Notes under the pieces: generated by a model
The model's input: only the letters and a program-made list of their open reading frames with translations
The model's database searches: none
Told to the model about the DNA's origin: nothing
Assembly (NCBI GenBank): GCA_023389055.1
Contig: JAEWFA010000047.1
Coordinates: 1 to 64,000, forward strand
Length of the DNA: 64,000 nucleotides
Direction of reading: 5' to 3'
Source of the DNA: Pseudomonadota bacterium
GTDB taxonomy: Bacteria > Pseudomonadota > Gammaproteobacteria > Burkholderiales > Burkholderiaceae_E
Translations under genes and position numbers: made by a program
Shown here: in pieces, positions 33,668 to 42,905 of the stretch
Position numbering within the stretch: position 1 is the stretch's first letter
Layout of the letters: each line of letters opens with the position of its first letter

Positions 33668-34537
33668 TCACTTGATGTCTTTCCAGTATTCGCGGTTGAG
33701 CATCCATGCGAACACGGTGAACACACCGAGGAACAGCAGCACCCACACGCCCAGGCGCACTCGCGTGCGCGCGCTCGGATCCGACATGTAGGCCAGGAAA
33801 GCGGTGAGGTCGGCGACGGTGGCGTCGAACTCCGCCTGCGACAACTTTCCGCCCTGTGCATTGCCGAGCGTCCAGTGGCGCGAAGGATGCGCGTCGTGAC
33901 CCTCGAGCTTCTCGGTGGTCTCGGTGCGGTCGCCCTGCGCGTCGAAGACGACCGTACTCTTCGCGAACGACGCACCGCCGTTGGCGGCAGGCTCGCTCAC
34001 CTCCTTGACCTCCTCGAGCGTGGCGCCGCGCATGCCCTGCAGTTCCCACAGCACGTTCGGCATGCCTACGCCCTCGAACACGGCGTTGTTCCAGCCGGTC
34101 GGACGCGTGCCGTCGCGGAAGTACGAGCGCAGGTAGGTGTAGATCCAGTCGGCGCCGGACCCGGCGCCCGACGAGCGCGCACGCGCGGTGACCGAGAGGT
34201 CGGGCGGCGTCGCGCCGAACCAGACCTTCGAGTCGGCCGGGCGCATCGCGATCTTCATCAGGTCGCCGACCTTGCCGTTCGGATCGAGCACGAGATACTG
34301 GCGGATCTGCTCGTCGGTGAGGCCGATGTCGCGCAACCGGTTGTAGCGCATCAGGCTGGCGCTGTGGCAGTTCAGGCAGTAGTTGACGAAAAGCTTCGCG
34401 CCGTTCTGCAGCGAGGGTTCGTCGGTGAGCTTGTGCGTGGGGAACGGGTCGAGCGGGTAGCCCGCTCCGGCCGCCGAGGCGGCGCCGAACGACAGCGAGG
34501 CAGCGACTGCGACCAGGATCCGGATGACGAGGTTCAT
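33668..34537 (-). CDS. petC: Cytochrome c1 (bc1 complex)
   Basis: Periplasm-facing heme c subunit of ubiquinol:cytochrome c reductase. The 289-residue product has a signal peptide, heme site C54-L-N-C57-H58, the distal M-R-P-A-D/P region as axial ligand area (M-P-N-V-L), and a C-terminal anchor helix (~265-283). It follows petB by 31 bp. Confidence 0.95.
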   Translation of the reverse strand: MNLVIRILVAVAASLSFGAASAAGAGYPLDPFPTHKLTDEPSLQNGAKLFVNYCLNCHSASLMRYNRLRDIGLTDEQIRQYLVLDPNGKVGDLMKIAMRPADSKVWFGATPPDLSVTARARSSGAGSGADWIYTYLRSYFRDGTRPTGWNNAVFEGVGMPNVLWELQGMRGATLEEVKEVSEPAANGGASFAKSTVVFDAQGDRTETTEKLEGHDAHPSRHWTLGNAQGGKLSQAEFDATVADLTAFLAYMSDPSARTRVRLGVWVLLFLGVFTVFAWMLNREYWKDIK

Positions 34538-34568
34538 GTTCTGTTCAGCTCCAATGCCGGATCGCGGA

Positions 34569-35966
34569 TCAGTGCGCGTGGAAGGTGACGCGCTCGGGGA
34601 CCGGCTTGAACCGGCCAGCGCTGCTCCACCAGGGCATCAGCAGGAAGAACGCGAAGTACAGCAGCGTGCCGATCTTCGAGAACAGCGAGTTCGTCGGCGA
34701 AACCGGCGTCGTGCCGAGGTAGCCGAGCACCAGGAAAACGACGACGAAGGCGGCGAGCACGCCCTTGTGCCAACCCGGGCGGTAGCGGATCGAGCGCACC
34801 GGACTCTGGTCGATCCACGGAAGAACGAAGAGGATCAGTACCGAAGCCCCCATGCCGACCACGCCCCAGAACTTCGCGTCGACGACGAAGAAGCCGATGA
34901 TCATCACCGCGACGACGACCGTTGCGATCAGCCTGCTCAACGCGCTGCGGGCGGTGAACCAGACGAGCAGCGCGAAGAGCACGAGGAACGGGACCATCCA
35001 GAACAGCAGGAAGTCCTCCGTGGTGGCGCGCAGGATCGAATAGAACGGCGTGAAGTACCACACCGGCGCGATGTGCGCGGGCGTGACCAGCGGATCGGCC
35101 GGAATGAAGTTGTTGTACTCGAGGAAGTAGCCGCCGAATTCCGGAGCGAAGAACATGATCGCCGAGAAGACGATCAGGAACACCGCGACGCCGAGGACGT
35201 CGTGCACCGAGTAGTACGGATGGAAGGGGATGCCGTCGAGCGGGATGCCGTTGGCGTCCTTCTTCGCCTTGATCTCGATGCCGTCGGGGTTGTTCGGACC
35301 GACCTCGTGCAGCGCGATGATGTGCGCGACGACCAGGCCGAGCAGCACGAGCGGGATCGCGATGACGTGGAACGAGAAGAAGCGGTTCAGCGTGGCATCG
35401 CCGATCACGTAGTCGCCGCGGATCCACAGCGACAGTTCGGGACCGATGAACGGGATCGCGGAAAACAGATTGACGATGACCTGAGCGCCCCAGTACGACA
35501 TCTGCCCCCACGGCAGCAGGTAGCCGAAGAAGGCTTCAGCCATCAGCGCGAGGAAGATCATGCAGCCGAAGATCCAGACGAGCTCTCGCGGCTTGCGGTA
35601 GGAGCCGTAGAGCAGCCCGCGGAACATGTGCAGGTAGACGACGATGAAGAACGCCGACGCGCCCGTGGAGTGCATGTAGCGGATCAGCCAACCCCACGGC
35701 ACGTCGCGCATGATGTACTCGACCGACGCGAAGGCGAGCGTCGCGTCGGGCTTGTAATGCATGACGAGGAAGATGCCGGTGACGATCTGCAACGCCAGCA
35801 CGAGCATCGCCAGCGAGCCGAAGAAGTACCAGAAGTTGAAGTTCTTCGGCGCGTAGTACTCGGACAGGTGCTCCTTCCACAACGTCGACAGCGGGAAGCG
35901 CCGGTCGATCCAGCCCAGCAGGCCCGCAGCTTCGGCCTGGCTTTCGTAGCTCTTTTCGTATGCCAT
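34569..35966 (-). CDS. petB: Cytochrome b (bc1 complex)
   Basis: Di-heme membrane core of the bc1 complex with Qo and Qi sites. The 465-residue product has eight main helices, paired heme-ligand His residues in H-S-T-G-A-S-A-F-F and H-V-I-A-I-P...H-I-I-A-L-H, the Qo-site P-E-W-like loop (here A-P-V-W-Y-F-T-P) and W-G-Q-M-S-Y-W-G-A-Q-V. It also has a C-terminal extension after the last helix. Sits between petA and petC. Confidence 0.96.
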   Translation of the reverse strand: MAYEKSYESQAEAAGLLGWIDRRFPLSTLWKEHLSEYYAPKNFNFWYFFGSLAMLVLALQIVTGIFLVMHYKPDATLAFASVEYIMRDVPWGWLIRYMHSTGASAFFIVVYLHMFRGLLYGSYRKPRELVWIFGCMIFLALMAEAFFGYLLPWGQMSYWGAQVIVNLFSAIPFIGPELSLWIRGDYVIGDATLNRFFSFHVIAIPLVLLGLVVAHIIALHEVGPNNPDGIEIKAKKDANGIPLDGIPFHPYYSVHDVLGVAVFLIVFSAIMFFAPEFGGYFLEYNNFIPADPLVTPAHIAPVWYFTPFYSILRATTEDFLLFWMVPFLVLFALLVWFTARSALSRLIATVVVAVMIIGFFVVDAKFWGVVGMGASVLILFVLPWIDQSPVRSIRYRPGWHKGVLAAFVVVFLVLGYLGTTPVSPTNSLFSKIGTLLYFAFFLLMPWWSSAGRFKPVPERVTFHAH

Positions 35967-35979
35967 GTCTCGCTGCCCC

Positions 35980-36585
35980 TCAGGCCTGCTTGTCTTCGCC
36001 GACGATGATCCGGCTGTCGCTCAGGTACATGTACGGCGGCACCTCGAGGTTGTCGGGCGCGGGCTTGTTCTTGAACACACGACCCGAGTAATCGAAGGTG
36101 GACCCGTGGCACGGGCACAGGAAGCCGCCGACCCAGTCGGACGGCAGCGACGGATCGCCGCCGCCGGCGGTGAACTGCGGAACCGGCGAGCAGCCCAGGT
36201 GCGTGCAGATGCCCACGACGACGAGGTACTCGGGCTTGATCGAGCGCCACTCGTTCTGCGCGTACTCGGGCGTGGGGTATGCAGTGCGCTGCGAGTCGGG
36301 GTCGGCAACCTCCGCGTCGGTGGTCTTCAGCGTCTGGAGCATCTGCTCGGTGCGACGCAGGATCCACACGGGCTTGCCGCGCCACTCGACGCGCTTCATC
36401 TGGCCGGGCTTGATGTCGGAGATGTCGACCTCGACCGGGGCGCCGGCCGCCTTCGCCCTTTCCGACGGCGTCATGCTCGCGACGAACGGAACCGCGACGG
36501 CCACCGTGCCGACCGTACCGGCGGCGATCGTGAGACCGAGCGCGGTGCGCCGCGACGAATCGGAGGGCTTCGATGGATCAGTCAT
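35980..36585 (-). CDS. petA: Ubiquinol-cytochrome c reductase iron-sulfur subunit (Rieske)
   Basis: Carries the [2Fe-2S] centre that takes electrons from ubiquinol. The 201-residue product has a twin-arginine signal (S-R-R-T-A-L, Arg12-Arg13) with membrane anchor, Rieske box I C127-T-H129-L-G-C132 and box II C157-P-C159-H160-G-S. C132 and C159 should form the disulfide. It should be exported by the TatABC system encoded at 39333-40909. First gene of petABC. Confidence 0.97.
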   Translation of the reverse strand: MTDPSKPSDSSRRTALGLTIAAGTVGTVAVAVPFVASMTPSERAKAAGAPVEVDISDIKPGQMKRVEWRGKPVWILRRTEQMLQTLKTTDAEVADPDSQRTAYPTPEYAQNEWRSIKPEYLVVVGICTHLGCSPVPQFTAGGGDPSLPSDWVGGFLCPCHGSTFDYSGRVFKNKPAPDNLEVPPYMYLSDSRIIVGEDKQA

Positions 36586-36637
36586 GACGTTCGGGAATTG
36601 GCTTTCGAGGGATGAAGGGGACGCGAGAAAACCCTTA

Positions 36638-36666
36638 ATCTTAGCGCAGGAACCCGGATTCACTAA
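36638..36666 (-). promoter_or_regulatory. Possible petABC promoter
   Basis: Minus strand: TAAGAT (4 of 6) at 36643-36638, with a weak TTAGTG 17 bp upstream at 36666-36661. It would give a ~45-nt leader to petA. Spacing is good, hexamers are poor. Confidence 0.28.
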
Positions 36667-36843
36667 ACCGTGCGGTCGCGTGCGCGCCACGCGCCGATCA
36701 ACCCACTGCGCAAGCGCAAGGTCCCTCGCGATGGCGGTGGTAGTTTCGCGATGCGGGAGGTGCGACCACGGGCCGGCAGGCGCTCGTGCAGCCGTCCCGC
36801 GTCGGTTCGCACCCGCGGCCGACTCCACTCGAAGGAGAAGAAC

Positions 36844-37269
36844 ATGGGGATGATGGCCGAGTTCAAGGCCTTCGCGATGCGCGGCAGCGTGATGGATCTC
36901 GCGGTAGGCGTGATCATCGGGGGCGCATTCGGGAAGATCGTCGACTCGCTGGTCAACGACGTGATCATGCCGGTGATCTCGGTGCTGCTCGGCGGACGGT
37001 TCGACTTCAGTTCGCTGCTGCTGCCGCTCGGCAGCGTCCCCGAGGGAACGCCGCGAACCGCCGAAGCGCTGCGCGAGGCGGGCATTCCCGTGCTCGCCTA
37101 CGGGAACTTCATCACGATCCTGATCAATTTCATCCTGCTCGCTTTCGTCATCTTCATGCTGGTGAAGGCGCTGAATCGCTGGCGCGAACAACCGGCGCCC
37201 GCCCCGGCCGAACCGTCGGCGCAGGAAGTGCTGCTGATGCAGATCCGGGATTTGCTTGCGAGGAAGTAA
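36844..37269 (+). CDS. mscL: Large-conductance mechanosensitive channel
   Basis: Homopentameric osmotic safety valve in the inner membrane. The 141-residue product has the conserved F-K-A-F-A-M-R-G-S-V-M-D-L-A-V-G-V-I-I-G-G-A-F-G-K-I-V gate helix, a periplasmic loop, TM2 (~88-112) and a C-terminal helix. GAAGGAGAAGAAC precedes the ATG. Convergent with nif3; a repeat lies between them. Confidence 0.95.
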   Translation: MGMMAEFKAFAMRGSVMDLAVGVIIGGAFGKIVDSLVNDVIMPVISVLLGGRFDFSSLLLPLGSVPEGTPRTAEALREAGIPVLAYGNFITILINFILLAFVIFMLVKALNRWREQPAPAPAEPSAQEVLLMQIRDLLARK

Positions 37270-37275
37270 AGGGAA

Positions 37276-37356
37276 AAGGGTGAAGGGGGAAGGGGAACGA
37301 CCCCGATTCTCGCGAAGCCGAGTTTCCCCTTCACCCTTCACCCTTCACCCTTCACC
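37276..37356. repeat. GGGTGAAGGGG inverted repeat plus TTCACCC array
   Basis: A 22-bp inverted repeat (21 of 22 matched, arms 37276-37297 and 37324-37345, loop 26 nt) fills the gap between convergent mscL and nif3. One strand is pure purine, the other pure pyrimidine. CCCTTCA is repeated head to tail at the right side. The same unit occurs at the tatC 3' end and the kdsD/kdsC junction. Confidence 0.8.
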
Positions 37357-37360
37357 GCCG

Positions 37361-38128
37361 TCACGCCGGATTCTCGTCGTCCACGAACACGTGCTCGATG
37401 CCCAGGCGCTCGGCGACGTGACGACCGAGCGCCTGCACGCCGAAGCGCTCGGTGGCATGGTGTCCGGCGGCGAAGTAGACGACGCCGGCTTCGCGCGCGA
37501 GGTGCGTGGTTCGCTCGGCGATCTCGCCGCTGACGTAGGCATCGGCGCCGGCTTCGATCGCCTGCTCGAGCCAGTCGTGGGCGGCTCCGGTGCACCAGGC
37601 GATGCGCCGGATCGGCCGCTCGAGCGCGCCGACGGCGAGCGGCTCGCGGCGCAGCTTCGTCGCCAGCGCCGCGCCGAGTTCCGCAGCCGACGATTCGCTC
37701 GGCAGGTCGTGCCATGCGACCAGGCCGTTCTCACCGGTGCGCCCGTCGATGCTCCAGCCGAGCGCGGCACCGAGCTGCGCGTTGTTTCCCAGTTGCGGGT
37801 GCGCGTCGAGCGGCAGGTGGTAAGCGAACAGGTGCAGCCCCGCGCCGAGCACGAGACGCAGCCGTTCGCGCCGAACGCCGACGATGCGGGGATCTTCGCC
37901 TCGCCAGAACCAGCCGTGATGCACGAGCACCGCATCGGCGCCCGCATCGATCGCGTCGCGCAGGAAAGCGAGGCTGGCGGTGACGCCGCTCACCAGGCGC
38001 GCCACCGGGCGCTCGCCTTCCACCTGCAGACCGTTTGGGCAATAATCGGCGAAGCGGCTCGCATCGAGCACGACCTCGAAGCAGTTCTCCAGTTCGGCCG
38101 CCGTGACGGTCCCGCGCGCCGGATCCAT
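37361..38128 (-). CDS. Nif3-like dinuclear metal center protein (DUF34)
   Basis: A 255-residue member of the widely conserved Nif3/YbgI family, hexameric with two metals per subunit; activity debated (GTP cyclohydrolase I-like roles proposed). Metal-ligand motifs V-H-H-G-W-F-W and the C-terminal G-H-H-A-T-E-R are visible, as is Y-C-P-N-G-L-Q-V-E-G near the start. AGGAG lies 7 nt before the ATG at 38128. It is divergent from htrA with 14 bp between the start codons. Confidence 0.9.
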   Translation of the reverse strand: MDPARGTVTAAELENCFEVVLDASRFADYCPNGLQVEGERPVARLVSGVTASLAFLRDAIDAGADAVLVHHGWFWRGEDPRIVGVRRERLRLVLGAGLHLFAYHLPLDAHPQLGNNAQLGAALGWSIDGRTGENGLVAWHDLPSESSAAELGAALATKLRREPLAVGALERPIRRIAWCTGAAHDWLEQAIEAGADAYVSGEIAERTTHLAREAGVVYFAAGHHATERFGVQALGRHVAERLGIEHVFVDDENPA

Positions 38129-38142
38129 CTTTCGTCTCCTGA

Positions 38143-39330
38143 ATGCTTCGAAAACTCTGGCTGGTATTCGCGCAGGCCGTCACGGTCGTGCTCGCGCTGG
38201 CGTTCACGGTCGCGACCTTGCGCCCCGAATGGCTTCCGCAGCGGCTGCACGAGCAGCCCTCGCCGTCACAGGGCAACGCACCGGTAGAGCCTGCCAGCGG
38301 GACGACTCCTGCCGATTCCGCGCAGGATAGCGGGGCCGCCCGCAGCGCAGCGCTGTCCTACAGCAAAGGCGCGCAGCGTGCCACCGCGGCGGTGGTGAAC
38401 ATCTTCACTTCGAAGGCCGCCCGCGGCAATGGCCGCTCGCCGTTCGGCGACCCCTCGCTGCGCCGTTTCTTCGGCGACGGGACGGGTGAGCGCCAGACCA
38501 ACAGCCTGGGCTCCGGCGTGGTCGTCTCCGCCGACGGCTACGTGCTCACCAACGACCACGTCGTCGAGGGCGCCGATGCGATCGAGGTGCTGCTCGCCGA
38601 CGGAACGCGCGCGCCCGCACGCGTCATCGGCACCGACCCGGAGACCGACCTGGCGGTCCTGCGCATCGACGCGCAGGAACTGGTCGCGATCGAATTCGGC
38701 GACACCGACGCTGCACGCGTCGGCGACGTCGTGCTTGCCGTCGGCAACCCCTTCGGCGTCGGGCAGACGGTGACGATGGGAATCATCAGCGCGCTCGGGC
38801 GCACGCAACTGGGCATCAACACCTTCGAGAACTTCATCCAGACCGACGCCGCGATCAATCCCGGCAACTCGGGCGGTGCGCTCGTCGACGCCGAGGGTCG
38901 ACTGCTCGGCATCAATACCGCGATCTACTCTCGCTCGGGCGGCTCGCTGGGAATCGGCTTCGCCATTCCCGCCGGTACCGCGCGACAGGTGATGCAGCAG
39001 ATCATCGCCACCGGGTCGGTGACGCGCGGCTACATCGGCGTCGAACCGCAGGACATCACGCCCGAACTGGCCGACGCGTTCCGTCTGCCGCGCAAGGAAG
39101 GCGCGATCGTTGCCGGCGTGATGCGAGGCAGCCCGGCCGAGCGCGCCGGCGTGCGCGTCGGCGACATCCTCGTCGACGTCGATGGAAAGCCGGTGAAGAG
39201 CACGACGTCGATGCTCGACGTCATCGCGCAACTGCAGCCCGGAACGACCGCCACCTTCCGATTCCTTCGCGACGGCCGGATGATCGAATTGCCGATCAGG
39301 GTGGGCAAGAGGCCGGCGGTAAGGCAGTGA
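38143..39330 (+). CDS. HtrA/DegS-type periplasmic serine protease
   Basis: Membrane-anchored trypsin-like protease with one PDZ domain, of the DegS/AlgW kind that senses envelope stress. The 395-residue product has an N-terminal anchor helix (~5-25), a low-complexity linker (35-70), protease domain with catalytic His (T-N-D-H-V-V), Asp (D-L-A-V-L-R-I) and Ser (G-N-S-G-G-A), and one PDZ (~290-385). A second PDZ, as in DegP, is absent. No ribosome-binding site is seen upstream because that DNA holds the nif3 site on the other strand. Confidence 0.93.
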   Translation: MLRKLWLVFAQAVTVVLALAFTVATLRPEWLPQRLHEQPSPSQGNAPVEPASGTTPADSAQDSGAARSAALSYSKGAQRATAAVVNIFTSKAARGNGRSPFGDPSLRRFFGDGTGERQTNSLGSGVVVSADGYVLTNDHVVEGADAIEVLLADGTRAPARVIGTDPETDLAVLRIDAQELVAIEFGDTDAARVGDVVLAVGNPFGVGQTVTMGIISALGRTQLGINTFENFIQTDAAINPGNSGGALVDAEGRLLGINTAIYSRSGGSLGIGFAIPAGTARQVMQQIIATGSVTRGYIGVEPQDITPELADAFRLPRKEGAIVAGVMRGSPAERAGVRVGDILVDVDGKPVKSTTSMLDVIAQLQPGTTATFRFLRDGRMIELPIRVGKRPAVRQ

Positions 39331-39332
39331 GA

Positions 39333-40103
39333 CTACCCTTCACCCTTCACCGCTTCCCCACCCTTCACTTCCTCGGTCGGCGCCGCGCTGCGCGCCTTGA
39401 TGAACCCGGCGAGGAAGATGCCCAGTTCGTAGAGCAGCATCAGCGGGATCGCGAGCATGAACTGGCTCAGCACGTCGGGCGGCGTGAGTACCGCGGCGAC
39501 GACGAAGGCACCGACGACGACGTAGCGGCGCGCGGCCTTCAACTGTTCGGTGGTGACGAACCCCATCTTCACCAGCAGCATCTCGGCGACCGGAACCTCG
39601 AAGGTCAGGCCGAAGCCGAAGAAGATCGCCAGCGTGAAGTCCCAGTACTTCTGCAGATCCTGCAGGATGTCGGCGCCGGTGCGCGACGCGAACGCGAAGA
39701 AGAACTTGTAGGCGGCCGGCAGCACGAACAGGTAGGCGAAGCCGATGCCGACGACGAGGAAGACGACGCTCGAGACGATGAGCGGAAACGCGAAGCGCTT
39801 CTCGTGCTCGTACAGGCCGGGCGCCACGAAGGCCCACGCCTGGTAGAGGATCCACGGCAGCGACAGCAGCACCGCGGAGAGGAACGACACCTTGGTCAGC
39901 GTGAAGAACGCTCCGGCCTGGTCGGTGAAGATCGGCTTGCTTCCCGGCGGCAGCGACTGGTAAAGCGGCAGCGACAGGAACTTCATGATGTCGCCGGAGA
40001 AATAGAAACACACACCGAACAGCACCATCACGACGACGAGCGAGCGGATCAGTCGGTCGCGCAGTTCGACCAGGTGCGAGACGAAGCTTTCTTCCTGGCT
40101 CAT
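39333..40103 (-). CDS. tatC: Twin-arginine translocase subunit TatC
   Basis: Signal-recognition subunit of the Tat export system; six helices. The 256-residue product has S-H-L-V-E-L-R-D-R-L near the start, F-x-x-P-L and the conserved F-G-F-G-L-T-F-E-V-P-V. The ATG at 40103 follows the family; upstream codons are the tatB 3' end. The last ~13 residues (V-K-G-G-E-A-V-K-G-E-G) are encoded by the GGGTGAAG-type repeat. Its stop is 2 bp from the htrA stop. Confidence 0.95.
   Translation of the reverse strand: MSQEESFVSHLVELRDRLIRSLVVVMVLFGVCFYFSGDIMKFLSLPLYQSLPPGSKPIFTDQAGAFFTLTKVSFLSAVLLSLPWILYQAWAFVAPGLYEHEKRFAFPLIVSSVVFLVVGIGFAYLFVLPAAYKFFFAFASRTGADILQDLQKYWDFTLAIFFGFGLTFEVPVAEMLLVKMGFVTTEQLKAARRYVVVGAFVVAAVLTPPDVLSQFMLAIPLMLLYELGIFLAGFIKARSAAPTEEVKGGEAVKGEG
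39336..39370. repeat. CCCTTCAC repeat forming the tatC 3' end
   Basis: Three copies of CCCTTCAC(C) within 35 bp, in the convergent htrA/tatC junction. It encodes the Lys/Gly/Glu-rich end of TatC. Related copies are at 37276 and 56661. Confidence 0.7.
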
Positions 40104-40128
40104 CGTGGATCGCAGCGCAGGACGCAGC

Positions 40129-40581
40129 TCAACGGCGCTGCGCCGGCCGCTTGTGGCCCAGCGAGCGATCGCGCTCGAGCCGCCGCTCGCGCAGGCGCTC
40201 ACGAGTGCGCCGGTGCGCGTAGACCTGGTCCCAGTCGGTAGCCGGAGTGCTCGACCCAGTGCCCGACGATCCGGACGCGGTCGGCGAGTCGCCCTGCAGG
40301 TCGGCGTTGATCGAATCGAACTGCGACTGCGCGTCGCCAGCGGCCGATTCGAAGGAGCTCTTCAGGTCACGCGCCGCGCCGCTCACCTCGCTCTGCAGCT
40401 TGCGCAACTCGTCGAGCTCCATCTGCCGGTTGATGTCGGACTTCACGTCGGCGACGTAACGCTGCAGTTTTCCGAGCCACTGGCCTGCCTGCCTGGCGAC
40501 CTTCGGCAATCGTTCCGGGCCGAGCACGATCAGACCGACGACGGCCACTACGACCATCTCGGAAAAACCGAAATCGAACAT
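40129..40581 (-). CDS. tatB: Twin-arginine translocase subunit TatB
   Basis: Tat signal receptor partner of TatC. The 150-residue product starts M-F-D-F-G-F-S-E-M and has one short helix ending in L-G-P-E-R-L-P, then an amphipathic helix and a long charged tail with Ser/Gly and Arg-rich parts. The Glu8 and Pro22-type features fit TatB rather than TatA. Confidence 0.93.
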   Translation of the reverse strand: MFDFGFSEMVVVAVVGLIVLGPERLPKVARQAGQWLGKLQRYVADVKSDINRQMELDELRKLQSEVSGAARDLKSSFESAAGDAQSQFDSINADLQGDSPTASGSSGTGSSTPATDWDQVYAHRRTRERLRERRLERDRSLGHKRPAQRR

Positions 40582-40702
40582 GGTGTTGCCTCAGTGACCG
40601 ACGCAGGCGCCGCCTGGGCGCGCGCCGCGCAGCGACGCTCGGTCGGCTGCTCGCGAAAAGGATTCGCCCCGCGGCGTTCCTTCGATCGGGATGCCTCCGC
40701 GC

Positions 40703-40909
40703 TCAGCCCTTCTCCCGGGCGTCGACGTCGATGGTCTTCGCGGTTTGCGATTCCTTTTCCGCGCCCTCGGTCCCTTCCCGCACGCCTTCCTTGAAGCCCC
40801 GCACCGCGCCGCCGAGGTCGGTGCCGATGTTGCGCAGCTTCTTCGTGCCGAAGACCAACAGGATGATCACCAGCACGATGAGCCAGTGCCAGATGCTCAT
40901 GGTCCCCAT
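40703..40909 (-). CDS. tatA: Twin-arginine translocase subunit TatA
   Basis: Pore-forming subunit. The 68-residue product has the TatA helix (S-I-W-H-W-L-I-V-L-V-I-I-L-L-V-F-G), the hinge K-K-L-R-N-I-G-T-D-L-G-G-A-V-R-G-F and a short acidic/Lys tail. GGAG lies 8 nt before the ATG at 40909; ATG at 40900 is possible. First of tatABC, downstream of hinT. Confidence 0.95.
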   Translation of the reverse strand: MGTMSIWHWLIVLVIILLVFGTKKLRNIGTDLGGAVRGFKEGVREGTEGAEKESQTAKTIDVDAREKG

Positions 40910-40933
40910 TGCGAAACTCCAGTCAGGTGCCTG

Positions 40934-41314
40934 TCAGAAGCGGTTCATTGCCATGCCCAATGGCTCGGCGCCGCCCAATACGTGAACGTGAAGATGATAC
41001 ACCTCCTGATGACCCACCCGGCCGTTGTTCACGACGACGCGAAAGCCGTCGTCGGCGCCCTGCTCACGGGCGAGCCGGCCGCACAGCCCGAAGATCTTTC
41101 CCAGCAGCGCCTGCTGCCCGAGGCCGGCGTCGTACAGGTTTTCGTAATGCGCCTTCGGGACGATCAGGAAGTGGATCGGCGCCTTCGGCTGGATGTCGTG
41201 GAACGCGAACACCTCTTCGTCCTCGTAGACCTTGCGCGAAGGAATGCGTCCGCTCGCGATCCGGCAGAACAGGCAGTCGGCGTGAGACGTTGCGGCAGCG
41301 TGGTCGGTGCTCAT
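40934..41314 (-). CDS. hinT: HIT-family purine nucleoside phosphoramidase
   Basis: HinT-type histidine-triad protein that hydrolyses AMP-lysine-type phosphoramidates. The 126-residue product has C-L-F-C-R-I-A-S-G-R-I-P-S, a D-I-x-P-x-A-P-x-H-F-L-I-V-P-K-x-H strand and the active site Y-H-L-H-V-H-V-L-G-G. Position between hisE and tatA is typical for betaproteobacteria. The ATG overlaps the hisE stop (ATGA). Confidence 0.94.
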   Translation of the reverse strand: MSTDHAAATSHADCLFCRIASGRIPSRKVYEDEEVFAFHDIQPKAPIHFLIVPKAHYENLYDAGLGQQALLGKIFGLCGRLAREQGADDGFRVVVNNGRVGHQEVYHLHVHVLGGAEPLGMAMNRF

Positions 41315-41679
41315 TTCCCCTCTCGTCGTTGCGCCGGCGGCGATGCGCGGCTCGCCTTCTCGTCGAGTCCCGAGAGCCCTTCGCGGCGCGCGAGCTCGTC
41401 GAGCACGTCCGCCGGCGTCAGCCCGTGCTGCGCAAGCATGACGATGCAATGAAACCAGAGATCGGCGGTCTCGGCGACGATGCGCTGCGCGACGCCGTCC
41501 TTGGCGGCCATCACCGTCTCGGTGGCTTCCTCGCCGATCTTCTTCAGCACGGCATCGGGCCCTCTTGCGAAAAGCCGCGCGACGTACGACGCGTCGGGAT
41601 CGGCTCCCTTGCGCGACGCCACGACCTCGGCGAGCCGCTCGAGCACCGCGCCGCCCGGCGCGGAAGCGCTCTTCGTCAT
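41311..41679 (-). CDS. hisE: Phosphoribosyl-ATP pyrophosphatase
   Basis: Histidine pathway step 2: PR-ATP to PR-AMP. The 122-residue all-helical MazG-like protein has the K-I-G-E-E-A-T-E-T-V-M-A and E-T-A-D-L-W-F-H metal-binding Glu/Asp motifs. It is a separate gene here, not fused to hisI. Overlaps both neighbours by ATGA. Confidence 0.95.
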   Translation of the reverse strand: MTKSASAPGGAVLERLAEVVASRKGADPDASYVARLFARGPDAVLKKIGEEATETVMAAKDGVAQRIVAETADLWFHCIVMLAQHGLTPADVLDELARREGLSGLDEKASRASPPAQRREGK

Positions 41680-42079
41680 CGGTAGATCTCGCCGGGGTCT
41701 TTCAGCACCGGGTCGGCCTCCTGCCATCGAGTAGCGTCGAGCCGGCGGAAAAAACACGAGCGACGCCCGGTGTGGCAGGCGATGCCGCCTTGCTGCTCGA
41801 CCTTCAGCAGCACCGCATCGCCGTCGCAGTCGAGCCGGATCTCGAGCACGCGCTGCACGTGGCCCGACTCCTCGCCCTTGCGCCACAGGCGCGCGCGCGA
41901 TCGCGACCAGTAGACGGCGCGGCCGGTGGCCGCCGTTTCGGCCAGCGATTCGCGGTTCATCCAGGCGAGCATCAGCACGTCGCCGGTGGCTGCGTCCTGC
42001 GCCACCGCGCTCACCAGGCCGTCGCCGTTCCAGCAGACGGCGTCTAGCCAGCCGTCGGCCGACGCGTTGCGGTCGTCGG

Positions 42080-42083
<4 letters not shown>
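41676..42083 (-). CDS. hisI: Phosphoribosyl-AMP cyclohydrolase
   Basis: Histidine pathway step 3, zinc and magnesium dependent. The 135-residue product has M-L-A-W-M-N-R-E-S, Y-W-S-R-S-R-x-x-L-W-x-K-G-E-E-S-G-H, D-C-D-G-D-A and C-H-T-G-R-R-S-C-F with the zinc Cys residues. The start overlaps the hisF stop (ATGA), and the stop overlaps the hisE start. Confidence 0.96.
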
Positions 42084-42877
<794 letters not shown>

Positions 42878-42905
42878 GGACCCGGTCGCCGACCCGGTTT
42901 TCCCG

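Noticed and set aside
37276..37345. Bidirectional intrinsic terminator between mscL and nif3
   Set aside because: The inverted repeat is strong but neither side is followed by a T-run, and the arms belong to a repeat found elsewhere. Kept as a repeat.
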